Shown here in pieces: positions 7,596 through 14,777 of a stretch of 17,546 nt of DNA. Source of the stretch: an uncultured Lachnospiraceae bacterium (GTDB lineage Bacteria > Bacillota > Clostridia > Lachnospirales > Lachnospiraceae). The stretch is taken from positions 1 through 17,546 of the forward strand of contig CAJTVK010000091.1 of NCBI GenBank assembly GCA_910579645.1. The letters are read 5' to 3'. Position numbers and translations under genes: made by a program. Each line of letters begins with the position of its first letter. Position 1 is the first letter of the stretch. Under the pieces are notes generated by a model. The model was not told the DNA's origin and did no database searches. It saw nothing but the letters and a program-made list of their open reading frames with translations.

Positions 7596-8747
7596 ATGGC
7601 AGATACTAATTTAGCGCAGGCTGTTGAGGCGGCAGATGGTGCAAGCTTTTATGATACAAATATAAAATTCCTGCTTGCAGATAAGCAAATATTGGCATGG
7701 ATTTTAAAATATGCTGTCCAAGAGTTTAAGGATATGACGATTACGGATATTATGGACAGTATTGGTGAAGATATTGAAGTTGGGACAAAGCCGCTGGATG
7801 CAGGACTCTCAAACATGGGACGTGTCAATGCATTAGGTACGGAAGACAATATTCCCGGTGAGGGAAAAATTTTCTTCGATATCCGTTTTACAGCATATCA
7901 TCAGGATACGGAAATGAAATTTTTAATTAATTTAGAGGCGCAAAGAACATCAGATCCTGCTAAATTAGGATATCATTTGGAAAACAGGATAATATTTTAT
8001 CTGGCACGGATGATTTCGGCGCAGAAGCAGACCGAATTTTATCACAGCGATTACGATAATTTAAAAAAAGTCAGAAGCATTTGGCTATGTTTGGACAATA
8101 ATGAGGACGGTGACTCCATGGAAGAGATTAGCCTCAGTAGGAATGCTGTTTTTGGAAATAGAACTAATGCCTATGACATAGACTTGATGCGTGGTATCAT
8201 TATCCATATAAGAAACGGAGAAATTGTGAAGGATTCCCAAAACACACTGATTTCCATGCTGGAGAAGTTGGTTTCCAACATAAGTGTGGAAGAGAAGAAA
8301 CGAGTACTTACCGAGAAATATGGAATGATTATGACAACCGGACTGGAAGGGAGGATACAGACTATGTGTAATTGGTCGGAAGCGATAATGGAGTTAAGCA
8401 TGGAACAGGGTATGAAGAAAGGCAAGGAACAGGGGTTACAGCAGGGGCTACAGCAGGGGTTACAGCAGGGGCTACAGCAGGGGCTACAGCAGGGGCTGCA
8501 GCAGGGGCTGCAGCAGGGGTTACAGCAGGGAATTGAACAGGGGATCGAGCAGGGAATCGAGCAGGGAATCGAACAGGGAATCGAACAGGGGATCGAGCAG
8601 GGAATCGAACAGGGTATAAAAAAAGAGCGGATAAATGCGATTGAGAGAATGATTCGGGCAAATCTGACAAAGGAACAGATTATATCCAGTGGCTATACCG
8701 AAAATGAATTTATAGAAGTAAAGAGTATTTTGTATACAACCGTATAA
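7596..8747 (+). CDS. Rpn family PD-(D/E)XK nuclease, full-length form (RpnL)
   Basis: A 383-residue member of the Rpn/PDDEXK_2 family (recombination-promoting nuclease, formerly 'putative transposase'). The nuclease domain spans about residues 16-250. The expected acidic residues are visible: Asp95 in FFDIRF, then Glu114 and Gln116 in INLEAQ (the ExQ variant of the catalytic motif). Residues 281-340 are fifteen tandem tetrapeptides, eight LQQG then seven IEQG, flanked by degenerate units. A short helical tail (341-383) ends the protein. E. coli Rpn proteins degrade DNA, are toxic, act against phage and are held back by a separately translated C-terminal form; the same arrangement is visible here. 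I chose ATG 7596 because GGAAGGG ends 3 nt before it (AAAGGA earlier) and MADTN fits the family. Upstream in-frame codons have only a TTG start. The gene is AT-richer than carAB and purL, consistent with acquisition by transfer. Confidence 0.92.
   Translation: MADTNLAQAVEAADGASFYDTNIKFLLADKQILAWILKYAVQEFKDMTITDIMDSIGEDIEVGTKPLDAGLSNMGRVNALGTEDNIPGEGKIFFDIRFTAYHQDTEMKFLINLEAQRTSDPAKLGYHLENRIIFYLARMISAQKQTEFYHSDYDNLKKVRSIWLCLDNNEDGDSMEEISLSRNAVFGNRTNAYDIDLMRGIIIHIRNGEIVKDSQNTLISMLEKLVSNISVEEKKRVLTEKYGMIMTTGLEGRIQTMCNWSEAIMELSMEQGMKKGKEQGLQQGLQQGLQQGLQQGLQQGLQQGLQQGLQQGIEQGIEQGIEQGIEQGIEQGIEQGIEQGIKKERINAIERMIRANLTKEQIISSGYTENEFIEVKSILYTTV
8347..8354 (+). promoter_or_regulatory. Internal Shine-Dalgarno site inside rpn
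   Basis: AAGGGAGG lies 9 nt before the in-frame ATG at 8364 (Met257), as strong as the site of any gene start here. It falls just after the nuclease domain and before the repeat tract, where an internal start for the inhibitory C-terminal product would be expected. The encoded residues (EGR) do not require this codon choice. Confidence 0.65.
8364..8747 (+). CDS. Predicted internally translated C-terminal protein (RpnS-like)
   Basis: This is the same frame and stop as the rpn gene, but started from Met257 (MCNWSEAIMELSMEQG) by the internal ribosome binding site at 8347-8354. The product would be 127 residues: a short helical lead-in, degenerate MEQG/MKKG/KEQG units, the LQQG x8 and IEQG x7 repeats and the terminal helical segment. 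It contains none of the catalytic residues. In E. coli, small RpnS proteins made from inside rpn genes dimerise through a helix with four-residue repeats and block the toxic full-length protein. Applying this to the present gene is inference from position, frame and ribosome binding site. Two other Met codons (269, 273) lie just downstream but have no comparable site. Confidence 0.6.
   Translation: MCNWSEAIMELSMEQGMKKGKEQGLQQGLQQGLQQGLQQGLQQGLQQGLQQGLQQGIEQGIEQGIEQGIEQGIEQGIEQGIEQGIKKERINAIERMIRANLTKEQIISSGYTENEFIEVKSILYTTV
8436..8615 (+). repeat. 12-bp tandem repeat in rpn: LQQG x8, IEQG x7
   Basis: Fifteen in-frame 12-bp units without a break. The first eight are (T/C)T(A/G)-CAG-CAG-GGG/A (Leu-Gln-Gln-Gly). 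The last seven are AT(T/C)-GA(A/G)-CAG-GGN (Ile-Glu-Gln-Gly). Units within each block are nearly identical, including third positions, and the two blocks differ, which points to recent copy-number change within each. A 12-bp unit keeps the frame whatever the copy number, so changes alter only the length of the helix. Confidence 0.95.
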
Positions 8748-8907
8748 AATAGAATTTTGAATGGAATAGAAGTATACCATGTCTGCCAAAAAATATGCTC
8801 AGTATTGAGGTGTGTCCGGAAAATGCCTGTCAGATATGTGCCACAATTTGTGGAAGTTTAAGAACATATCTATTTGGGGCATATATGTTTTTGAACATTT
8901 ATGGTTT

Positions 8908-8937
8908 GAGCCTATATGCTATTGTGTATATAGGCTC
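8908..8937 (+). terminator. Hairpin downstream of rpn, likely terminator
   Basis: GAGCCTATAT (8908-8917) and ATATAGGCTC (8928-8937) form a perfect 10-bp stem with a 10-nt loop, followed by TTGTTT. It lies 160 bp after the rpn stop and 75 bp before the carA promoter, in the gap 8748-9078. That gap otherwise holds no convincing gene; a 60-codon frame at 8795-8977 runs through the hairpin and lacks a ribosome binding site. Confidence 0.55.
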
Positions 8938-9012
8938 TTGTTTAAATGAGAGAGCCGCAGTGGCCTGTGCTGACTGATTTTTGCGTAAAGCAGTTTTTCC
9001 CCACATAAAATC

Positions 9013-9041
9013 TTGAACCCGCAGGAATTGTATGCTATAAT
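9013..9041 (+). promoter_or_regulatory. Consensus promoter of carA
   Basis: TTGAAC (9013-9018), 17 bp, TATAAT (9036-9041), with TGC before the -10 as an extended element. Transcription would start at about 9048, leaving a leader of only 30-40 nt. That is too short for a PyrR-type attenuator, so any pyrimidine or arginine control would have to act at the promoter or further downstream. Confidence 0.75.
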
Positions 9042-9078
9042 TAACCAATTTGGATTTTAATGAAAGAGAGGATGGCGG

Positions 9079-10290
9079 GTGAGAAAGATGGATGCATTTT
9101 TAATTTTGGAAGACGGTACCGTATTCAAAGGGATGCAAATCGGTGCCCAAAAAGAAATCATCAGTGAAATCGTATTCAATACGTCCATGGCAGGTTATCC
9201 TGAAGTGCTGACAGACCCTTCTTATGCAGGACAGGCCGTCTGCATGACTTATCCTTTAATCGGTAATTACGGGGTTTGCAGGGAGGATATGGAGGCAGGG
9301 AAAATCTGGCCGGACGGTCTGATTGTCAGGGAATTGTCCAGAATGGCAAGTAATTTCCGGTCGGATATGACGATTCAGGAATTTCTGGAAATGTATGATG
9401 TACCCGGGATTGCCGGAATTGATACTCGGGCATTGACCAAAATCCTTCGGGAGAAGGGGACAATGAACGGAATGATCACCACCAATGCAGAGTATTCACT
9501 CGAAAGTATTCTTCCCCGCCTAAAGGAATACACTACCGGAAAAGTAGTGGAGAAAGTTACATGTGAACGTAAATTTGAGATAAAGGGAGTAAAAACGCTG
9601 GAAGAAAACGGCTCTTTGTCAGGCAGTGCAAAATTCTGCAGGGAAAAGTATGAAGCCGGTATTCAGGAAAAGAAGCCAAGCATGGTAAAGCGGCTGAACG
9701 GCGCGGGACTGAGGGTGGCCTTGCTGGATTTGGGCGCAAAGGATAATATTGCGGATTCTCTTGTGTACAGGGGCTGTGACGTGACGGTCTATCCGGCAAT
9801 GACTCCGGCAGAGGAAATTATGAAAGATGAGCCGGACGGCATTATGCTGAGCAACGGACCAGGTGACCCGAAGGAATGTGTATCTGTAATAGAGGAAGTC
9901 AGAAAGCTGTACCATACAGAAATCCCGATTTTTGCAATTTGCCTGGGGCATCAGCTGATGGCGTTGGCAACGGGAGCCGATACTTACAAAATGAAATATG
10001 GACACCGGGGAGGGAATCATCCGGTAAAGGATTTACAGACCGGAAAGGTATATATTTCCTCACAGAATCATGGCTATGTGGTGGATACGGACAGGCTGGA
10101 TCCGAAAGTGGCGGTGCCGGCGTTCATCAATGTGAATGACGGCACAAACGAAGGATTGGCTTATACGGGCAAAAACATTTTCACGGTACAGTTTCATCCG
10201 GAAGCCTGTCCCGGTCCGCAGGACTCAGGCTATTTGTTTGACCGATTTATCGAAAGCATAAAAAATGCAAAGTGCATACAGAATTCATAA
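9079..10290 (+). CDS. carA: Carbamoyl-phosphate synthase small (glutaminase) subunit
   Basis: Hydrolyses glutamine and passes ammonia to CarB for carbamoyl phosphate, used for both pyrimidines and arginine. Residues 4-150 form the CarA N-terminal domain (FNTSMAGYPEVLTDPSYAGQ and GIAGIDTRALTKILREKG). Residues 210-400 are the class I glutaminase: SNGPGDP, nucleophile Cys288 in AICLGHQ, and His373/Glu375 in QFHPEA. Length (403) is slightly above the usual 355-385. The start is ambiguous: GTG 9079 lies 6 nt after AGAGAGGA (9065-9072), whereas ATG 9088 (MDAFLILEDG) aligns better with family N-termini but is 15 nt from that site. I kept the GTG for its spacing. It is followed after 359 bp by carB, an unusually long gap filled with repeats. 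Confidence 0.96.
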   Translation: MRKMDAFLILEDGTVFKGMQIGAQKEIISEIVFNTSMAGYPEVLTDPSYAGQAVCMTYPLIGNYGVCREDMEAGKIWPDGLIVRELSRMASNFRSDMTIQEFLEMYDVPGIAGIDTRALTKILREKGTMNGMITTNAEYSLESILPRLKEYTTGKVVEKVTCERKFEIKGVKTLEENGSLSGSAKFCREKYEAGIQEKKPSMVKRLNGAGLRVALLDLGAKDNIADSLVYRGCDVTVYPAMTPAEEIMKDEPDGIMLSNGPGDPKECVSVIEEVRKLYHTEIPIFAICLGHQLMALATGADTYKMKYGHRGGNHPVKDLQTGKVYISSQNHGYVVDTDRLDPKVAVPAFINVNDGTNEGLAYTGKNIFTVQFHPEACPGPQDSGYLFDRFIESIKNAKCIQNS

Positions 10291-10305
10291 AGATACTGCG
10301 AGGTT

Positions 10306-10633
10306 GGATGCGGTACTGGAAACAGCAGGAACCCGCCCGATGCCCGGAAGAATCACTGTATGAAGAAATCAGGCAGGGATTCTTCCATGAGGAGGGACAT
10401 TGGAAGGGCGGATGCGGTACTTTAAAACAGCAGGAACCCGTCCAATGCCCGGAAGAATCACTGTATGAAGAAATCAGACAGGGATTCTTCCATGAAGAGG
10501 GGCATTGGAAGGGTGGATGCGGTACTGGAAACAGCAGGAACCCATCCAATGCCCGGAAGAATCACTGTATGAAGAAATCAGACAGGGATTCTTCCATGAA
10601 GAGGGGCATTGGAAGGGTGGATGCGGTACTGGA
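10306..10633. repeat. Three tandem 104/105-bp hairpin units between carA and carB
   Basis: GGATGCGGTACT begins units at 10306, 10410, 10515 and 10619 (periods 104, 105 and 104). Three units are complete and the fourth stops after about 15 bp, 17 bp short of the carB start. Units 2 and 3 are almost identical; unit 1 differs at a few positions. Each unit folds on itself. In unit 3, CCAATGCCC (10546-10554) pairs with GGGCATTGG (10604-10612) and GGAAGAATC (10555-10563) with GATTCTTCC (10587-10595), leaving a 23-nt loop and an 8-nt one-sided bulge. Equivalent stems span 10442-10508 and, more weakly, 10337-10403. The region occupies nearly the whole 359-bp gap. The unit can be read as an open frame (KQQEP..CPEESLYEEIRQG), but 104 is not a multiple of three, so coding is unlikely. 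No T run follows the stems. Confidence 0.95.
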
Positions 10634-10649
10634 ATAGAAAGGAAAAGAA

Positions 10650-13600
10650 ATGCCGAAGAATCCGAATGTGAAAAAAGTGTTGGTAATTGGTTCCGGGCCG
10701 ATTGTCATAGGGCAGGCGGCGGAATTTGACTATGCGGGAACGCAGGCGTGCCGCTCCCTGAAAGAAGAGGGGATAGAAGTAGTATTGGTAAATTCCAATC
10801 CGGCTACGATTATGACGGACCGGGATATTGCGGATAAAGTATATATCGAGCCGCTGACGGCCAAAGTGCTGGAGCAGATTATAGAGAAGGAAAGACCGGA
10901 CAGCGTGCTTCCCACATTGGGCGGGCAGGCAGGGCTGAATCTGGGAATGGAACTGGCGGAATCCGGTTTTTTGGAAAGACATCAGGTGGCTTTGCTGGGA
11001 ACCACGGCAAAGACAATAAAAAAGGCAGAGGACAGGCTGGAATTCAAAGAGACGATGGAAAAAATCGGAGAGCCCTGCGCGGCTTCCTTGGTGGTGGAAA
11101 ATATACCGGACGGAGTGGCTTTCGCATCCCGCATCGGCTATCCGGTAGTGCTGCGTCCGGCCTATACGTTGGGCGGTTCCGGCGGCGGCATTGCCCATAA
11201 TCAGGGGGAACTGGAAAAAATATTGGAAAACGGCCTGCGCTTATCCCGGGTGGGCCAAGTATTGGTGGAACGATGCATTGCGGGCTGGAAGGAAATAGAA
11301 TATGAGGTGATGCGGGACGGTGCCGGCAATTGCATTACGGTATGTAATATGGAAAACATAGATCCGGTAGGCGTGCATACCGGCGACAGCATTGTAGTGG
11401 CTCCGTCCCAGACTCTGGCGGACAAGGAATATCAAATGCTGCGCAGTTCCGCGCTGAATATCATCAATGAATTGGAGATTACCGGAGGCTGCAACGTACA
11501 GTTTGCCCTGCATCCGACCAGCTTTGAATATTGCGTCATTGAAGTGAACCCCCGTGTCAGTCGTTCCTCTGCGCTGGCATCCAAAGCAACGGGATATCCC
11601 ATTGCCAAGGTGGCGGCTAAGATTGCCCTTGGATATACACTGGATGAGATTAAAAATGCAATTACGGGAAAGACTTATGCCAGCTTTGAGCCGACATTGG
11701 ACTACTGTGTGGTAAAGGTTCCCAGGCTTCCCTTTGATAAATTTCTTTCTGCCAAGCGGATACTGACTACACAGATGAAAGCTACCGGTGAGGTAATGAG
11801 TATCTGCACGAATTTTGAAGGAGCGCTGATGAAGGCAATCCGTTCTTTGGAGCAGCATGTGGACTGCCTGCTGAGTTATGACTTTTCCGCACTTTCCAAG
11901 GAAGAGCTGCTGGAGCGGATGAGGGTCGTGGACGACCAGAGAATTTATGTCATTGCAGAAGCACTCCGAAAGGGCATAGATTATAAGACTATTTATGATA
12001 TCACAAGAATAGATCCGTGGTTCATTGATAAAATAGCTGTCCTTACAGAGACGGAAGAGAAACTGAAGAAAGAACCGCTGACTATAGAGTTGCTGAAAGA
12101 AGCCAAACGCATGGAATTTCCCGATGCAGTTATCGGCAGGCTGACCGGAAAGCCGGAAGAAGAGATTAAGCGGATGCGTTATGACAACGGGATTACGGCG
12201 GCATTTAAGATGGTGGATACTTGTGCGGCAGAGTTTGAGGCCGGCACGCCTTACTATTATTCCTGCTTCGGCAGCGAAAACGAGGCAGAGGAAACGGGGC
12301 AGAGGAAAAAAGTATTGGTGCTTGGCTCCGGGCCAATCCGAATCGGGCAGGGCATTGAGTTCGATTACTGCTCGGTGCATGCCACTTGGGCTTTTGCAAA
12401 GGCAGGGTATGAGACGATTATCATCAACAATAACCCGGAAACCGTAAGTACGGATTTTGATATTGCAGATAAACTTTATTTTGAACCTCTGACACCGGAA
12501 GACGTGGAAAACATTGTCAGGACGGAGAAGCCGGACGGAGCCGTGGTACAGTTTGGCGGACAGACGGCAATTAAGCTGACGGAGAGCCTGATGAAGATGG
12601 GAGTGCCCATTTTAGGTACCAGTGCGGAAAATGTGGATGCGGCGGAAGACCGGGAACTGTTTGACAAGATTTTGGAGCAATGCCGGATTCCAAGGCCTTC
12701 CGGCGGCACCGTATATACGGCTCAGGAGGCAAAACAGGTGGCGAACCGGCTGGGCTATCCGGTTCTTGTACGGCCTTCCTATGTGCTTGGGGGGCAGGGG
12801 ATGCAGATAGCCATTTCCGACGGGGAAGTGGAAGAATTTATGGCAATCATTAACCGGATTGCCCAAGATCATCCTATTTTGGTGGATAAATACCTGCAGG
12901 GAAAAGAAATCGAAGTGGATGCGGTCTGCGACGGGACGGATATTTTAATACCGGGCATTATGGAGCATATTGAAAGGGCGGGGGTACATTCCGGCGACAG
13001 TATTTCCGTGTATCCGGCACAGACAATCAGCGATAAAGTAAAGCAGACCATTGCGGAATATACCAGGCGGCTGGCAAAGGCTCTGCATGTGTCAGGGCTG
13101 ATTAACATTCAGTTCATTGCGGTAGGGGAAGAGGTCTATGTCATCGAGGTCAATCCCCGTTCCTCCAGGACGGTGCCCTATATCAGCAAAGTGACGGGCA
13201 TTCCGATTGTGGATCTGGCGGCGGAGGTGATGCTCGGGAAAACGATAAGGGAATTGGGCTACGAGCCGGGGCTTCAGAAAGAAGCCGGCTATGTGGCGGT
13301 TAAAATGCCGGTATTTTCTTTTGAAAAAATCCGGGGCGCGGAAATCAGCTTAGGGCCGGAAATGAAATCCACAGGGGAGTGCCTTGGCATTTCAGAAACA
13401 TTTCATGAAGCCCTATATAAGGCTTTCCTCGGCGCAGGCGTGGACCTGCCTAAATTCCGGCAGATGATTATCACGGTGAAGGATGCGGATAAGGGAGAGG
13501 CCATTGAAGTCGGAAGACGTTTCGAAAAGCTGGGATATACCATATATGCTACAAGAAGCACGGCAAATGCACTGAAGGAGGCCGGAGTCAATGCAAGGAA

Positions 13601-13850
13601 GGTGAATAAAATTCAGCAGGAGTCTCCGACTGTCATGGACTTGATTCTGGGGCATAAGATAGATCTTGTCATCGATACGCCGACACAGGGAAGGGATAAA
13701 TCCAGGGACGGTTTCTTAATCCGCCGGACGGCGATTGAAACAGGGGTAAACTGCCTGACTTCACTGGATACGGCGAAAGCCCTTGTAACCAGCTTGGAAA
13801 ATGTGGGCGAAGAGGAAAAGCTGACGTTGGTAGATATTGCATCTTTATGA
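10650..13850 (+). CDS. carB: Carbamoyl-phosphate synthase large subunit
   Basis: Makes carbamoyl phosphate from bicarbonate, two ATP and ammonia delivered by CarA. The 1066 residues match the normal family length. The order is standard: first pre-ATP-grasp segment (VLVIGSGPIVIGQAAEFDYAG), first ATP-grasp at about 128-400 (VLRPAYTLGGSGGG), the oligomerisation domain to about 545, the second synthase half starting VLVLGSGPIRIGQGIEFDYC with its ATP-grasp at about 680-930 (VRPSYVLGGQGMQIA), and the C-terminal MGS-like allosteric domain (about 930-1060). No key motif is missing. AAAGGA 6 nt upstream supports ATG 10650. It is probably co-transcribed with carA through the hairpin repeats, which could set how much transcript or ribosome traffic reaches it. 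The 156-bp gap after it has no clear terminator. Confidence 0.98.
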   Translation: MPKNPNVKKVLVIGSGPIVIGQAAEFDYAGTQACRSLKEEGIEVVLVNSNPATIMTDRDIADKVYIEPLTAKVLEQIIEKERPDSVLPTLGGQAGLNLGMELAESGFLERHQVALLGTTAKTIKKAEDRLEFKETMEKIGEPCAASLVVENIPDGVAFASRIGYPVVLRPAYTLGGSGGGIAHNQGELEKILENGLRLSRVGQVLVERCIAGWKEIEYEVMRDGAGNCITVCNMENIDPVGVHTGDSIVVAPSQTLADKEYQMLRSSALNIINELEITGGCNVQFALHPTSFEYCVIEVNPRVSRSSALASKATGYPIAKVAAKIALGYTLDEIKNAITGKTYASFEPTLDYCVVKVPRLPFDKFLSAKRILTTQMKATGEVMSICTNFEGALMKAIRSLEQHVDCLLSYDFSALSKEELLERMRVVDDQRIYVIAEALRKGIDYKTIYDITRIDPWFIDKIAVLTETEEKLKKEPLTIELLKEAKRMEFPDAVIGRLTGKPEEEIKRMRYDNGITAAFKMVDTCAAEFEAGTPYYYSCFGSENEAEETGQRKKVLVLGSGPIRIGQGIEFDYCSVHATWAFAKAGYETIIINNNPETVSTDFDIADKLYFEPLTPEDVENIVRTEKPDGAVVQFGGQTAIKLTESLMKMGVPILGTSAENVDAAEDRELFDKILEQCRIPRPSGGTVYTAQEAKQVANRLGYPVLVRPSYVLGGQGMQIAISDGEVEEFMAIINRIAQDHPILVDKYLQGKEIEVDAVCDGTDILIPGIMEHIERAGVHSGDSISVYPAQTISDKVKQTIAEYTRRLAKALHVSGLINIQFIAVGEEVYVIEVNPRSSRTVPYISKVTGIPIVDLAAEVMLGKTIRELGYEPGLQKEAGYVAVKMPVFSFEKIRGAEISLGPEMKSTGECLGISETFHEALYKAFLGAGVDLPKFRQMIITVKDADKGEAIEVGRRFEKLGYTIYATRSTANALKEAGVNARKVNKIQQESPTVMDLILGHKIDLVIDTPTQGRDKSRDGFLIRRTAIETGVNCLTSLDTAKALVTSLENVGEEEKLTLVDIASL

Positions 13851-14006
13851 CGGCTGTATTTGGCAGGCCGGCAGATTTCGGCTGAATGACATTGCGGCGT
13901 GAACCCATGTCGCTAAGTTGAGCCGCGTCCCGGAAGCAGGTTACAGTTTAACTTAATGGCGTGATGGTGGGTGTGAACGGCAACAAGATATTGCATGGGG
14001 GAGAAA

Positions 14007-14765
14007 ATGAGGATAAAAAGATATTTTATATTTGAATTTTCAGTGTTAAAATATTTTGTGGCGGGAATTCTGCTCTGTCTGCTTTGTCTGTTCCTGCCGG
14101 AAAGAGGGTCAGGTTTCGGAGGCGGAACAGTGGCTACGGCAGGGGAAATGCAGAGCATCGTAAGGAGCCGGATGGAAAAAATGCGGGAACTTGGCATAAC
14201 GGAGGCAGATAAGGAATTAGAAGAAGTTATCCTTGCCGAGTGGACGGATTATTTGACGGAATCAGTAGATTTGACGGAAGAGATGAACCAGATTGACAGT
14301 ATCATTTACTATTGCATTGGCAGCGGCGAATATGATGATGAGACTTGGGAGTGGACCCCTTCATCGGAACAGGTCTATATGTTTGACATGGAGGTATTCA
14401 ACGTCGGCAGCATGTATACGGATTTCCTGCACGGCATTATGCCGCTGATGGGGGAGGAAGTGCGGATTACGGATATTGAGGAGGATCTTAGCGGCGTGGA
14501 TGAGGAATCGGGAATGGGGACGCAGATCCTGCGGTTTCGGTGTAACGGGAATCCGTATGAATTTCAGGCAGAGGCCCATTATGACTGGATGGATATGAAT
14601 GTAATGGATTTCATGAACGGAGTCCTGAGACAGGAAAACGCCGGTAAGCAGCTATGGGCGGCATTTGACGGCGGGCAGGGTATTATTGTTTTCTATAATA
14701 CGGAAGACTGGGCAAAGCAGTATAAGAAAAAGATGGGATACAAATTAATGAGTTCCGCGGAATAG
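14007..14765 (+). CDS. Hypothetical membrane-anchored acidic protein
   Basis: I do not recognise this 252-residue protein. It begins with a short basic segment (MRIKRYF) and one hydrophobic stretch at about residues 13-31 (LKYFVAGILLCLLCLFL), without a lipobox or an obvious signal-peptidase site, so it is likely anchored with the bulk outside the cell. The rest is rich in Asp and Glu (for example SGEYDDETWEWTPSSEQVYM and EEDLSGVDEESG) and ends in a compact region, possibly an alpha/beta fold, with GQGIIVFYNTEDWAKQYKKK. I prefer ATG 14007, with GGGGGAG just before it (3-nt spacer), over the in-frame ATG 13995, which has no site; neither is ideal. It ends 12 bp before queH, whose ribosome binding site overlaps its stop region, so the two are probably co-transcribed. 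Confidence 0.75.
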   Translation: MRIKRYFIFEFSVLKYFVAGILLCLLCLFLPERGSGFGGGTVATAGEMQSIVRSRMEKMRELGITEADKELEEVILAEWTDYLTESVDLTEEMNQIDSIIYYCIGSGEYDDETWEWTPSSEQVYMFDMEVFNVGSMYTDFLHGIMPLMGEEVRITDIEEDLSGVDEESGMGTQILRFRCNGNPYEFQAEAHYDWMDMNVMDFMNGVLRQENAGKQLWAAFDGGQGIIVFYNTEDWAKQYKKKMGYKLMSSAE

Positions 14766-14777
14766 AGGTGAGAGTTC

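Noticed and set aside
8436..8615. CRISPR array in the rpn repeat region
   Set aside because: The 12-bp units are contiguous with no spacers and encode an in-frame tetrapeptide.
8362..8670. 102-codon minus-strand frame with Pro/Ala/Val repeats
   Set aside because: It is the complement of the 12-bp repeat in rpn; the repeat produces periodic open frames on both strands.
8795..8977. 60-codon Cys-rich frame between rpn and carA
   Set aside because: There is no ribosome binding site before the ATG, and the frame runs through the terminator-like hairpin at 8908-8937.
9042..9078. PyrR or pyrimidine attenuator before carA
   Set aside because: The leader after the promoter is only 30-40 nt and has no terminator/antiterminator pair.
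10306..10633. CRISPR array in the carA-carB spacer
   Set aside because: The whole unit repeats, with no unique spacers between conserved repeats, and no cas genes are nearby.
10272..10637. 121-codon + frame covering the carA-carB repeats (and a 74-codon frame at 10505-10729)
   Set aside because: The frames follow repeat units of 104 bp, so the reading frame changes from unit to unit. They overlap carA or carB and lack good ribosome binding sites. Both strands are open here, as expected of a repeat without stops.
11241..12380. 379-codon minus-strand frame inside carB
   Set aside because: It lies wholly opposite the well-conserved carB coding sequence, with a shadow-type composition rich in His, Arg and Cys and no recognisable motif.
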